Origin: Batkoa obscura
Lineage: Eukaryota > Entomophthoromycota > Entomophthoromycetes > Entomophthorales > Batkoaceae
Reading direction: 5' to 3'
DNA: 64,000 nt
NCBI GenBank assembly: GCA_030770535.1
Contig: JASVEC010000015.1
Coordinates: forward strand, 248,001-312,000
Positions 32,615 to 42,300 of the stretch are shown in pieces; the stretch's first letter is position 1; each line of letters begins with the position of its first letter. Under the pieces are notes generated by a model. The model saw nothing but the letters and a program-made list of their open reading frames with translations. It ran no database searches and was not told the origin of the DNA. The translations under genes were made by a program, and so were the position numbers.

Positions 32615-33144
32615 TTTTGGTTTTATCTGTTGTAAGGTTGAGCAAATTGTATTAGATTATCTAAGAGTGGGAGTTATTAAAGAACAAACAATTCTCATAG
32701 AACGCTGTGAATTTATCCACGTCAAGAAAGCTGAAGTCTTCTAGAAGAACAGAAATCATTGAGCATAGACTAAGATTTGGTATTTTTTACTTAAAACATC
32801 ACTTTATTTAAAATTCTACTATCACTATTTTAAAAAAGAGATGAGTTTTATAACTTTGACTTATTCAATATGGATAAACAGTGACTTTGGCTTTTTAAAA
32901 GAAACTAACACCAATAAAACTTTATAGATGCGAAGCATAATTATTCTTGGAGAAAAGAGCAGATAAGAAGTCCGACGATAGCTGTTTTATGGACTAGGGA
33001 CCCAAACAGAGGCATATTTTTTATTCTCTTGATTATGAAATCACTACTATTTAGCGTAATTAATTAAGAGTTAGTTAGTATTGGGCTTAAGGATGAAGAC
33101 TATAGTTGAAGTTAGAATTTGGCCCTGACCTCAAAAAAACAAAT
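32615..33144. other. intergenic with a coding-like scrap
   Basis: At about 32640-32753 a plus-strand frame reads EQIVLDYLRVGVIKEQTI, then LIERCEFIHVKKAEVF, before a stop. It looks like protein but has no start, no recognised family and no neighbours. It may be a relic or chance. Confidence 0.3.
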
Positions 33145-33241
33145 AGGGATGTATTTTTATATTTAACAATTTTACTAATAAAACTTCCACTCAAATAGTG
33201 CTTAAAGGATGGAAAAAGTAGTGAAATCAAAAAACATCTCC
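33145..33241 (-). mobile_element. miniature element, left arm of an inverted pair
   Basis: 97 bp, AGGGATGT...ACATCTCC, with perfect AAAT flanks (33141-33144, 33242-33245). It is nearly identical to, and inverted relative to, the copy at 33284-33380. Confidence 0.9.
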
Positions 33242-33283
33242 AAATGTTAAATTTTCACCAATATTTAATATATTTTAATATAT

Positions 33284-33380
33284 AGTGATATTTTTTTGAT
33301 TTCACTACTTTTTCCATCCTTTAAGCACTATTTGAGTGGAAGTTTTATTAGTAAAATTGTTAAACAAAAAATACATCCCC
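33284..33380 (+). mobile_element. miniature element, right arm of an inverted pair
   Basis: 97 bp, AGTGATAT...ACATCCCC, flanked by ATAT (33280-33283, 33381-33384). It shares private variants with the inverted copy 42 bp away, including GGAAGTTTTATTAGTAAAAT and CACTACTTTTTCCATCC. Confidence 0.9.
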
Positions 33381-33460
33381 ATATGGTGATGTCCGAATTA
33401 GTTTCATAATTTATTTAATTTAAAGTTCAAGGTTTTGAATTTGTAAGTCTTTAATATATT

Positions 33461-33490
33461 TTTAATTTAGTTTAATTTAGTTTAATTTAG
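33461..33490. repeat. TTTAATTTAG tandem repeat
   Basis: Three head-to-tail copies of the decamer TTTAATTTAG inside the old transposon remnant. Confidence 0.8.
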
Positions 33491-33539
33491 AAAACTTGTT
33501 TTAACTATATTATTTTCATTAAATGTTTAATAAACATAT

Positions 33540-33637
33540 GGGGATGTATTTTTGTATTTAAGAATTTTACTGACAATTTTTCCACATAAATAGCGCTTAA
33601 AAAATGGAAAAATAATGAAACTAAAAAAAACAGCCCC
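33540..33637 (-). mobile_element. miniature inverted-repeat element
   Basis: 98 bp, GGGGATGT...ACAGCCCC, ATAT target duplication (33536-33539, 33638-33641). Confidence 0.9.
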
Positions 33638-33656
33638 ATATAATATATAAATATAT

Positions 33657-33755
33657 GGGAGTGTTTTTTTTGACTTCATTATTTTTTCCATTTTTTAAGC
33701 GCTATTTGAGCGGAAAATTTGTTAGTAAAATTGTTAAACACAAAAATACATCCCC
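33657..33755 (+). mobile_element. miniature inverted-repeat element
   Basis: 99 bp, GGGAGTGT...ACATCCCC, flanks ATAT/ATAC. A short frame at 33655-33846 reads through it and is not a gene. Confidence 0.88.
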
Positions 33756-34150
33756 ATACAGCTATTTAGTTTTACTTTTTAAAAAAAATCCAAGCTTTTA
33801 TAAGTTAAACTTTGAAATGGAATTTTTAAAATTTTTAATACAATAGGGAAAAATACACTATATGGGGCTGTCCTAATTGGTTTCGGAATTTACTTAGAAA
33901 TTAATCCAAATTTTAAAAGTTAAAATTTGTGTCCAATATGACGGTTAAATCTAAAAAGCCTAAAATTAAATCTCTTTATTTAAAACTTATTTTAATTGTT
34001 TCCTTTTCTTAAATAGTTAATTTTCCTAACTATATGTTTTATGTTAGTTCTGTTAGATATTTAACAGATATATAATATATAACTATATGATTATATAATT
34101 ATATAAATATAGTTGACTTTATTTTTTGTTGAAATAGAAATAAAAATAAA

Positions 34151-36019
34151 ATGCAAACTTTCATAACTAAACTTCGAAATGGAATTTTTGAAAATTTCAA
34201 TACGATAGGGAGGAGTACACAATATAAACATTGTAATTCATTTATATCAATTTTGAGAGCTACTTATAACAACCCAAGGTTTATGGAATTTTATAATAAA
34301 ACAAAACAAAGAAAAGATATCTTAGCAAAGTTTACTATCGATAGTAATAAACTTAATCAAGCAATGTATAAAATTAGTGCTTTAAGGAAAACAGGAAATA
34401 AAAATCAACAGGTAGCATTATCATTAACTATAGCTTTAGTATATTCTTTTGATGAATGTAAAAGTATTGGGTTTAATATAAATAGAAATCAATATGATTA
34501 TTCAAAAATAAGTAATAATAATAAAATATCAACATTACAACCTATTATTAAAAATACAAAAAAAATTAAAGACGAGCAAATTGAAACTATTATACAATAT
34601 TTACTAAATGATTTGATTGTTTCATCAAGATTTAATAAAAAACAAAGCAGAGATAGAAGAAATTTTCAATGAAGAAGAAAAATTATACAAACTACATAAA
34701 TCCTGTGTTGATACTTAAAAAAACACATTTAATGAAACTATTAAAAAATCAAATAATAGAAGTTGTATAATGATTTTAGATTAAATAAAATATGAAAATA
34801 GGAACAAGACCAGATTCAATAAATTTAGATCATTATAATAAACAAGCTATATCAGTATTAGGTTTTGGTGTTTTATATTTAAAAGATGGTAAAATAATAG
34901 ACAAAGTTTACTTTGATTATTTATCTGAAATATCGAATCATGATTCAGCATATGCAGGAGATTGTTTAATTGATTTAATCTCTACAGAGCTTTTATTTAA
35001 AAAGTTTACAAAAATTGATATATGAGCAGATACACGAAATCATTTTAAGTCTCAAGAGTTCCTACTGTGAAATATCGCTTTGTCAGTCCCATGGTTAATT
35101 ATTTTGATTTGTTATGAGAATTTCTAGTTCCACCCAAAAGAATATTATCTTCTCATTTTGATACTTATACTTTTCAGAGTATAAAAGAGTTTACAGAGTA
35201 TAATAGTTCGAGGCTTTTTAACTGAATTATTACCTGATATCTCGAACATTTAATAAAGCCACTAAGTTTTCTTAATAGTATTTTACATAGATTTTACATT
35301 AGTATTGTCTATTCTATTTGTCTTATATAGCTTGTAACCTATTACGTGCTATTCCTCATAACCCAAGTCTATCTTAGTCACATAAACTAAGACCTTTCGA
35401 CTTACAGTGTAGTCAACCCAGCAATAGCTGTTCTTGACTCCAAACCCTGAGTACCAGATTTCACACTACACTATATATTTAAACAAGTCTCTAAAATAAA
35501 TAGTAGTTTAAATACTGATGTTAATTTTTTTGTTGAGCATCATGGAAAAAGTATAGTTGATGGTCATTTTGGAAATCTTTCAAAATGGAAAGATAGTTTT
35601 GAAGCATTAGGTAAAATAGAAGATATCAATCAATTAAGCTCAAGATCTGAGGCTTCTATTTGCGAGCACAATAAAATTAATAACTCGACTGTTAATAATG
35701 CGAAAACAGATGTAATTTTTAAAAAGTATGAAAGAATCAAAAATACAAAAAGAATAATAGAGATGCAAGGTATTAAGAAGTATTTACACTTTATTAAGCA
35801 TAACAGTAAACTACATTGTTATCCAGTATCTGATACATAAAAAAAAACGATATAGTTCCAGTTAAAATTATAGAGTCTATAGAAGATAGAAAAATTAAAA
35901 TATCAATCCCAGCTTACCTTACGAAGATAACAGAGAATCTAAAAATTTCGATATTTACTAAGCAAGTAAGTAGTTTGTTGAATGATAGAAATAGATTGTT
36001 AAATGTTAAGATTACTTAA
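34151..36019 (+). pseudogene. transposase of DNA transposon copy 2, broken
   Basis: Opens with MQTFITKLRNGIFENFNTIG and stays open for 173 codons to 34672. Compared with copy 1 it lacks about 220 bp that include the LCNTC cysteine pair. It resumes as KIGTRPDSINLDHYNKQAIS (34792-35025), which ends at a TGA where copy 1 has the Trp of IWADTGNHFR. A solo LTR splits the next section. The HHGK..VDGHFG block and the C-terminal LLNDRNRLLNVKIT are still recognisable to 36019. Dead as a gene. Copy 1 keeps parts that this one has lost, so both are needed to see the family layout. Confidence 0.82.
35066..35465 (+). mobile_element. solo LTR, short form (400 bp), inside transposon copy 2
   Basis: TGTGAAATATCGC...CCAGATTTCACA with a TATAAAAGAG box. 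The target duplication is CTAC (35062-35065, 35466-35469). Transposon copy 1 preserves the empty site (TTCCTACACTATAT), which confirms the boundaries. It is nearly identical to the copy at 59929-60328 (about five mismatches in 400 by my reading), so this is the youngest LTR group here. No internal region. Confidence 0.92.
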
Positions 36020-36620
36020 GTTATTAATAGCTAAGTTAATAAATAGTGAAACAACAGGTAACTGTAATAATATGTAAAAACTATTATTACTTGCACTATA
36101 TAGAGATGGTTAATTATAGTTTTGGGGCTAACCACTCCCTCTCAAGCAGCTATTTGTTAACTTGGCAATATATTAATGATGTAATTATAACATTAAAATA
36201 GTTTATTTATTCGATAACAAATCTACAATGTTGGTTATAAAGCAGTCAATAATAAATGTTTCTCAATAAAGTTTTATAAGAATATGTATTTAAGATCTAG
36301 TAAAAATTTAACTAACTTACAGTATAAACTACAATATAATGATTTGGAGCTGTCTCCAGATACTTTTATTTTAACAAAAGATTTGATTTTATAGAATTTT
36401 AAGCAAAGTTTTTAAAATACAACTTTTTTCAAAAATTGGATAAAATAATGAAACTAATCCAGACAACCCCATATAAACATTTCAATTCATTTATATTAAT
36501 TTCAACAACTATTCATGATTCAAAGTTTATGGAATTCTATAATAAAACAAAAAAACTATTAATAATAACAAACTTAATTAAGCAATATATAAGGCTAATG
36601 CTTTAAGGGAAACAAGAAAT

Positions 36621-36711
36621 AGTGTTTTTTTGGCTTCGCTTTTTCTATCTTTTAAGCACTATTTGAGTGGAAAGGTTGTTAATAGAATTCTTAAACATAA
36701 AATACATCCTC
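36621..36711 (+). mobile_element. miniature element inside the old transposon
   Basis: 91 bp, AGTGTTTT...ACATCCTC, with a perfect AAAT duplication (36617-36620, 36712-36715). Transposon copies 1 and 2 show the empty site (GGAAATAAAAATCAACAGG), direct proof of a 4-bp duplication on insertion. Confidence 0.92.
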
Positions 36712-36853
36712 AAATAAAAACCAATAAATAGTATTATTATTAACTATAGCTTCAATATATTATTTTGATAAATGTAAAAGCTTTATATTTGATATAAACA
36801 GAAACTAATATAATTATTTAAAAATAGACAATAATAACAAATATTTATTAGAT

Positions 36854-36950
36854 GGGGATGTGTTTTTATTTAAGAATTTTACTAATAAGTTTTCCGCTCA
36901 AATAGCGCTTAAAAGGTAAAAAAAGTAATGAAACCAAAAAAAAAATCCCC
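36854..36950 (-). mobile_element. miniature inverted-repeat element
   Basis: 97 bp, GGGGATGT...AAATCCCC, with a perfect AGAT target duplication (36850-36853, 36951-36954). Confidence 0.9.
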
Positions 36951-36961
36951 AGATAATATAT

Positions 36962-38400
36962 GGAGATGTTCTAATTAGTTTCATTTTTTCAAAATTTTCA
37001 AATTTTATATTTCAAAAATCTTACTTAAAATTCTGTAAAAATAAATTATTAAAAAAGCAAAAGTACCTGACACAGTTTTGGATTATTTTATTATAATCTA
37101 TATTATGAATCAATTGAATTTCTACTAAATTTGATAAAAATTCCTAGATTAAAAAAGCTTTTACTAGTATATTATATACACTGATATCAACTAAAGTTGT
37201 GATATGTCAATAAATATATATTTTATAAAACTCTGTTAAGAAATATTTACTTTTAACTGGTTCATAACGAACATTCCAGATTTACTATCAAATAAATAAA
37301 TAATTTTAATATTATGATTACATTATTAATATATTAATAGATGTGAAATCTGGTACTCGGTGACTAGAGTCAAAGCCAGTTCTTGCTTGGTTGACTAGCT
37401 GTAAGTCGAAAGGTTCTAGTTTATGTGACTAAGATAGACTTCAATTATGAAGAATGTCACGTAATAGGCTACGGACTATGTAAGACAAATAGAATGGACA
37501 ATACTAATGTAAAGCCTATGTAAAATACTATTAAGAAAACTTAATGACTTTATTAAATGTGCAAGATATCAAAGAATAATTCAGTTAAAAAGCCTCGAGC
37601 TACTATACTCTAAAATCTCTTTTATACTCTAAAAAGTACAAACATCAAAATGAGAAGATAACAATCTTTGGGATGAAGCTAGAAATTCTCATAGCAAATT
37701 AAACTAAGACCATGGGATTAATTGTCTCTAAACTTGAGAGCGCAACAGCTTAGGCGATTATTGTGTTATAATTAAACATGGGCTAACAGCGATATTTCAC
37801 ATAGGTTAACAAATGGCTGTATGGGAGGGAGTAATTAGTCTTAAAACTATAGTTAATCCATTCTTATATAATATAAGTAATATAATAATAGCTTTTATTT
37901 ACTATTATAACTACTTACTCTTTGATTATTTATCAACTTAGCTGTTAATAATTTAACTAGCATTAGCATTTAATAATTTATTAGATATTAAATAATAACA
38001 CAGTTTGTCATATCTAGAAATAAAAATCTCATATTTTGAAATTAATTAATATTTTTTATTTTATTTAATGCTTTAAAACTATATTTTCATCAGCATTATT
38101 ATCTTATAATGTTTAATGAAAAAATTAAATTAAAATTTAAACTACTATCTGTTTTGTTAATTTTTTTAAATATATAATATAAAAACTTAACATAAAAATA
38201 CATCCCGAGATAAAAAACCACTTTAAAGCTTAATAATTTTACTAATAATTTTTAAAACTTTTTAAACAAAAGCTTTTTAAATATGGAATTAATTTAAATA
38301 ATTTTCTGTATATGCTGAATTATAATTTAATATTTTAAATCAAAATAAACTTTGCTTATTGTTTTGTTATTTTTAACTATATCTCTGGCACTTTTTGAAA
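36962..38400 (-). mobile_element. decayed DNA transposon remnant 3, inverted
   Basis: Starts ATAT|GGAGATGTTCTAATTAGTTTC, the transposase-3' terminus of the family, and follows copy 1 collinearly: AGTACCTGACACAG, CATTATTAATATATT, GGCTGTATGGGAGGGAGTAA, then a worn C-terminal coding section (ACTAGCATTAGCATTTAATA) and ATATGCTGAATTATAATTTA near 38313. It is interrupted by a solo LTR (37342-37801). Much more diverged than copies 1 and 2. Confidence 0.75.
37342..37801 (-). mobile_element. solo LTR, long form (460 bp), reversed
   Basis: Reads TGTGAAATCTGG...GATATTTCACA on the plus strand, so the LTR points left, with TATAAAAGAG on the minus strand. The flanks TAGA/TAGG look like a worn 4-bp duplication. 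It shares the extra ~60 bp near its start with the 27123 copy. It sits inside transposon remnant 3. Confidence 0.85.
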
Positions 38401-38409
38401 ACTATTACT

Positions 38410-38507
38410 GGGGGTGTTTTTTTTGATTTCATTACTTTTCCATTTTTTAAGCGCTATTTGAGTGGAAATATTGTTAGTAAAATTCTTAAACACAAAAAAA
38501 CATCGCC
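38410..38507 (+). mobile_element. miniature inverted-repeat element
   Basis: 98 bp, GGGGGTGT...ACATCGCC. Flanks TACT/ACTA share ACT, not a clean 4-bp repeat. It abuts the end of transposon remnant 3. Confidence 0.85.
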
Positions 38508-38781
38508 ACTAATGAATTTATCTACTATAAAATTTCAGGCTTTTAATTTCTTTTAATTGTTTTGAAACATAAAACATTGATTTCTAATTTATGATTTTTA
38601 TTTACATTTAAAGCTTGAGTTTTAAATTAATTCATTTTGTTATTGAATCAAAGCATTTAAATAACTTATTCTTTCAATTACATCACCATTTAAAACTACG
38701 CCAGTTTAGAACTAAAACAAAAATAGTATACTTTATTAAAATAAATACAAAAGGATAATTGATATAACAAAGCTATAAAAT

Positions 38782-39363
38782 TTAGAGATCGCAATCCCTA
38801 TGTGCCGCAAGCAACATTTTTAAATCTAAGATGTCTTCTTTGAGGCTAGTAATTTGTTTTTCTAACTCTTCGTTTTGTTGTTCACATTGTGTTATCTGTT
38901 GTTCTTGAGTTTGGATCCATTGCTTCTTACGGATTCTGCACCTTTGAGCTGCTATTCTATTGCTCTCTAGTTTCTGCTGTTTGTTTTGGCGCTGTCTTTT
39001 GCTCTTCATTTCTTCATTCTTTGATTCCATTACACTATTATTTAAAGTGTATTGATTTACTACTTCTTGTGATGGGCTAGACATGGTGGAAATGGTAGTT
39101 TCACTAATTTTAGATAAGTCTTCTGAGTAAATTGAGTATAGAAAAGGATCATTAAAAGCCTCATTGCTGTTATTAAAAGGTAATGTGTATAATAGTGTAT
39201 CTAAAGGGGTGCCTAAAGGACCAGAGAATAAGTTATCGGCTGAATAATGAAAGTCTTGAATCAACGTGTTGTCCTCAAGATTTGGATTATAATTAGAATA
39301 TCCTTCCCCTAATTTTACAGCTAGAAGACTGGCTTTTAATTCACAAGCGGAGTTTAAGTACAT
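38782..39363 (-). CDS. bZIP transcription factor, Atf1/ATF2 type (paralog 1)
   Basis: 193 residues. The basic region is intact (LESNRIAAQRCRIRKKQW, Asn135 and Arg143 in the N-x7-R frame), so DNA binding to CRE-type sites is expected. A leucine zipper runs from about 152 to 186 and ends LKEDILDLKMLLAAHRDCDL. This matches the end of the ATF2/Atf1 zipper (...LKxLLxAHKDCP), which places it in the stress-response ATF/CREB group. The N-terminal half is acidic and Ser/Thr/Asn-rich, with no conserved MAPK-site cluster that I can point to. At under 200 residues it is much shorter than yeast or animal Atf1/ATF2. It is the first of five paralogs spread over 17 kb. A TTTTATA (TATAAAA on the minus strand) lies about 48 bases upstream. 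No intron. Confidence 0.92.
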   Translation of the reverse strand: MYLNSACELKASLLAVKLGEGYSNYNPNLEDNTLIQDFHYSADNLFSGPLGTPLDTLLYTLPFNNSNEAFNDPFLYSIYSEDLSKISETTISTMSSPSQEVVNQYTLNNSVMESKNEEMKSKRQRQNKQQKLESNRIAAQRCRIRKKQWIQTQEQQITQCEQQNEELEKQITSLKEDILDLKMLLAAHRDCDL

Positions 39364-41090
39364 TCTCGAATGATGATAAAAAATAATTTTAAATTATTAC
39401 TTTCATTTGCTTTTATATTATTTAATCATCTGTTCAGCATCTCTAGCTATTTTGTTTCATTGGAAGATTCCTACACCAAAACTAAAAGCTGTTTTATTTC
39501 CTCCAATAATGGCTTGAACATCCAATTTTTAAGCCTCACCTAACTAAGTTTGGCTAAATTTAATTCGATCATTTTGTATTAGAACTTGCTTTATTTGGAT
39601 ATAACTTGACCTTTTAATCTTAAGGAATGCGCTATATGACGTAATAATTGATTGAGCCTAACAGTAAAAATAGGTTGGAATGTTTAACTATTTAAATAAG
39701 TTCTAAAATAAAAAAGAAAACAGAATAATTAATAATTGTTGAATTTTATGTCTTAAAAATTAATAGGACTATTACTCCATTTATTTAAGTTTTATTAATT
39801 AATATAATTAAAATATCTAAGAGTTTATTTATTAAATATGGAAACTGATTCACTTTAGTTTTTCGATCTATAGTTTCTTTTCTCAATTGAGTTTTCGATC
39901 TGTATTTCTCTACTTAAAAATAGATTTTTTTAAAATCATAATATCCCTTTTTTACTTTAAAATGTAAATTCATAATTTTGGATTTCTTTTCAAATAACTT
40001 TGGTATTAAAACGAGACTAAGATAGCTGCTCAAGGATAAATAAGATTGTTTATTTACGAACGGAGTGTACTATTAATTTTTTAGTAAGTTGATCTTTATC
40101 TTTTTCTCAAAAGTTTATTTTCGGAGGTATCTAAATTTAAACAGAGTCTAAGTGTCTATTTTCAAATACTCAAATTGAGGATGATGAACAGGGTTAACCA
40201 AAACGGAGAAGAGGCCTTAACTAATTTAAGTTATGTTGCACTTTAAATTTAAAAATCATTTAATATAATTAATTAGTTTAAGTTTAAATGTGGATTTTTT
40301 CGCAAAAATTCTTCGTTGCCTATCTATTTGATAATTTTTGCCAAGGCTTAATCCTTAGGCTCTAGCAAAATATGCGTATAAATAGCATCAAATGAACAGT
40401 TAGAGTTGGTCATTAGAACTCAAACAGTTATAATAAGTTAAAGTTTTTAAAAATAGATTACTGACTTTTTTAGCAAAGATAATTATCCGATAAAGTTAAA
40501 TGCATCATAATATAGGAGGTTGGAAAATTAATTGAGTAAGTTTGCTTGTTATTAACCCATCAATTGAGATCATAAGTCCTTTTTTAATTTAGAGTAAAAC
40601 TATTTTATTATCATATTTTGAATGATTTTCCTCTTTTTTACATGGCTGTTTATATCCTATTTTGTGTTTAATTAAACAAATATATGTTAAAAAAGATTAT
40701 TCCTAAACAATATTAAATAATAAGGAATATCGAAGAATTTATTAATAAAAATCATACAACGATATAATCTTATCAACCTATAAGAAAACCAAAATTAGGT
40801 TAATAAAAAACGGCAGAAGCTTTATTTTTTTATAATAAAACAAAATATATTTATGTAGATCGTAACTATATTTCTAACACATTAGAGTTTGATCTCACGT
40901 TTTAACTTACAAAAATTCAAAACTCAACAGATATATTTATTAATTTTAATTAGACAAGCTTGGTAAAACAAAATATAATTGTTGTAACTCTTTTGGGACT
41001 TTTGTAACTATTCATTTAAGAGAACAAACTGTGTCAAAATTTAAACAAACTTGAGAGTCAGCCCTTAATAAATCGATTACATAAATAATT
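39364..41090. other. intergenic, nothing recognised
   Basis: AT-rich spacer upstream of bZIP paralog 1. A single TTCGGAGGTATCTAAATTT at about 40120 resembles the direct repeat at 57586-57710, but alone it means little. Confidence 0.4.
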
Positions 41091-42060
41091 TAATTACAAA
41101 ATTGTTGCCAAAAGAGATCGCAAAAGAGTCATAACAGCCACAACAAAAAAATAAGTAACTCATACATTAGACATATTGAAGTAAATGCACAGATTACTGA
41201 AAAAAGTTAGCTATTTTCTCCGTTATAACTTATGCACTTGCCTCAGCTGCATTTATGTGCTAATTGCTTACATTTTATGCTACTGTAAACTTAAAAATTA
41301 AATTTAGACATAACTCAAGGATAATGATATAGTTTATCTCAGCCTATTTTCATTGCCAAATTTTCCTCCCAAATATTATCTAATAAAAACAAGTATAGCT
41401 TATTTTAGTAGTAACAATATTAATCTTTATACAACTACTGCTTCTCTTTTGCGATCTATTTAATGGGCCACTTAAAAAAATGTGTTGAGTTTAAATGACT
41501 ATAAGGATCATGCTTTATAAAAATTAGCTATATAGATAACTTGTTTATAAAAATCACCACTAGAAAGTCGCAAAAGGGTTACAATGGCCGTATTTACCTA
41601 ATTTTAAAATAATAATAAAGGGCTTAATTGAAACCTTTAGGCTTTATTTCAAACTAACGGTTTTATTATAGCAGTTGAGGTATTTACAATACTCAAGTAC
41701 TCCCTACTCGAATTATATATGCCAGGATATCATAACATCAATTGAAGAGCTATTCTAAGTAACTTTTGGAATCTATTCCAGTCTTATTCCCTAATTACTC
41801 AAGTGGATAAAGGATAGGATAGTGTTAATGACTACTATATATGTTTTCAAGTATAAAGAATATCTGAAACTGGTTAGTTAATTTATATATTTAGTTTAGA
41901 AGAAATCACAATTAAACAGTTAATCTAATTAATCTTCAGAATGTATCTTCGTTTTATCCTAGAGACCATACAAGTATATAAAGGAAAAGACAGTATTAAT
42001 AGCTCCTACATATGCTATAAGCCGCGGTGAAGTAAATGAATCAAGCTTATTGACTAACCT
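41091..42060. repeat. degenerate local repeats
   Basis: AGATCGCAAAAGAG at 41115-41128 recurs exactly inverted at 41444-41457, and a looser direct copy (AGTCGCAAAAGGGTTA) lies at 41566. Around 41770-41850 and 41935-42010 a ~160-bp unit is roughly duplicated (CAAGTGGATAAAGG... and CAAGTATATAAAGG..., each followed by AGT.TTAATAG/GAC...). Origin unknown; possibly a worn tandem repeat. Confidence 0.4.
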
Positions 42061-42090
42061 TTAATTTAATTAATTAGAATTTTATATATA

Positions 42091-42300
42091 TTATGCCCAA
42101 GAATGTAATTCATTTAGTAATATCGGAGCTGAACTTCTTAATTTAGTAAATTGAGTGACGAGATTTTTGCGAAATGGCAGTAGTTCGATAAATTTGCTTT
42201 TAGTATATGGAACTGCCAACCATTTATGGCTGTTTAAAGACATAAATCTGAATAGACTAATATACAATCTTTGACAATGATTGGGTCTGAAAGTGAACAA
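42091..42300 (-). CDS. uncertain 69-codon frame
   Basis: MFTFRPNHCQRLYISLFRFM... has a more varied amino-acid mix than most chance frames here, with no known domain, signal peptide or close paralog in the window. It may be a relic or chance. Listed only because it lies alone in a 5 kb gene gap. Confidence 0.2.
   Translation of the reverse strand: MFTFRPNHCQRLYISLFRFMSLNSHKWLAVPYTKSKFIELLPFRKNLVTQFTKLRSSAPILLNELHSWA

Larger units (their letters stand above)
33864..36470 (+). mobile_element. DNA transposon copy 2, nested in an older copy
   Basis: GGGGCTGTCCTAATTGG at the left and, reversed, GGGGTTGTCTGGATTAG at the right, with ATAT target duplications (33860-33863, 36471-36474). It is 2.6 kb including a 400-bp solo LTR at 35066-35465. 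The gene order and both termini match copy 1 at 7696-10307. It has landed inside another member of its own family: the sequence on its two sides joins to the N-terminal part of the same transposase gene. Confidence 0.9.
33385..36957 (+). mobile_element. old DNA transposon remnant, split by younger insertions
   Basis: Begins GGTGATGTCCGAATTAGTTTC, a decayed terminus of the same transposon family. It continues with the start of the transposase gene (33790-33863) and resumes at 36471-36853 with ATAAACATTTCAATTCATTT and the following gene section. Between these lies the whole of copy 2, inserted at an ATAT that occurs at the matching place in the intact gene. Miniature elements at 33540, 33657, 36621 and 36854 also interrupt it. 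Its far end is not identifiable. Confidence 0.75.

Noticed and set aside
32640-32753. Coding-like scrap EQIVLDYLRVGVIKEQTI...
   Set aside because: Too short, no start and no family recognised; kept only as a note.
33655-33846. 63-codon plus-strand frame
   Set aside because: A miniature element plus worn transposase start read as one frame.
38889-39080. 63-codon plus-strand frame
   Set aside because: Antisense shadow of bZIP paralog 1. The same applies to frames at 44564, 51563, 55863 and 56136 opposite other bZIP genes.
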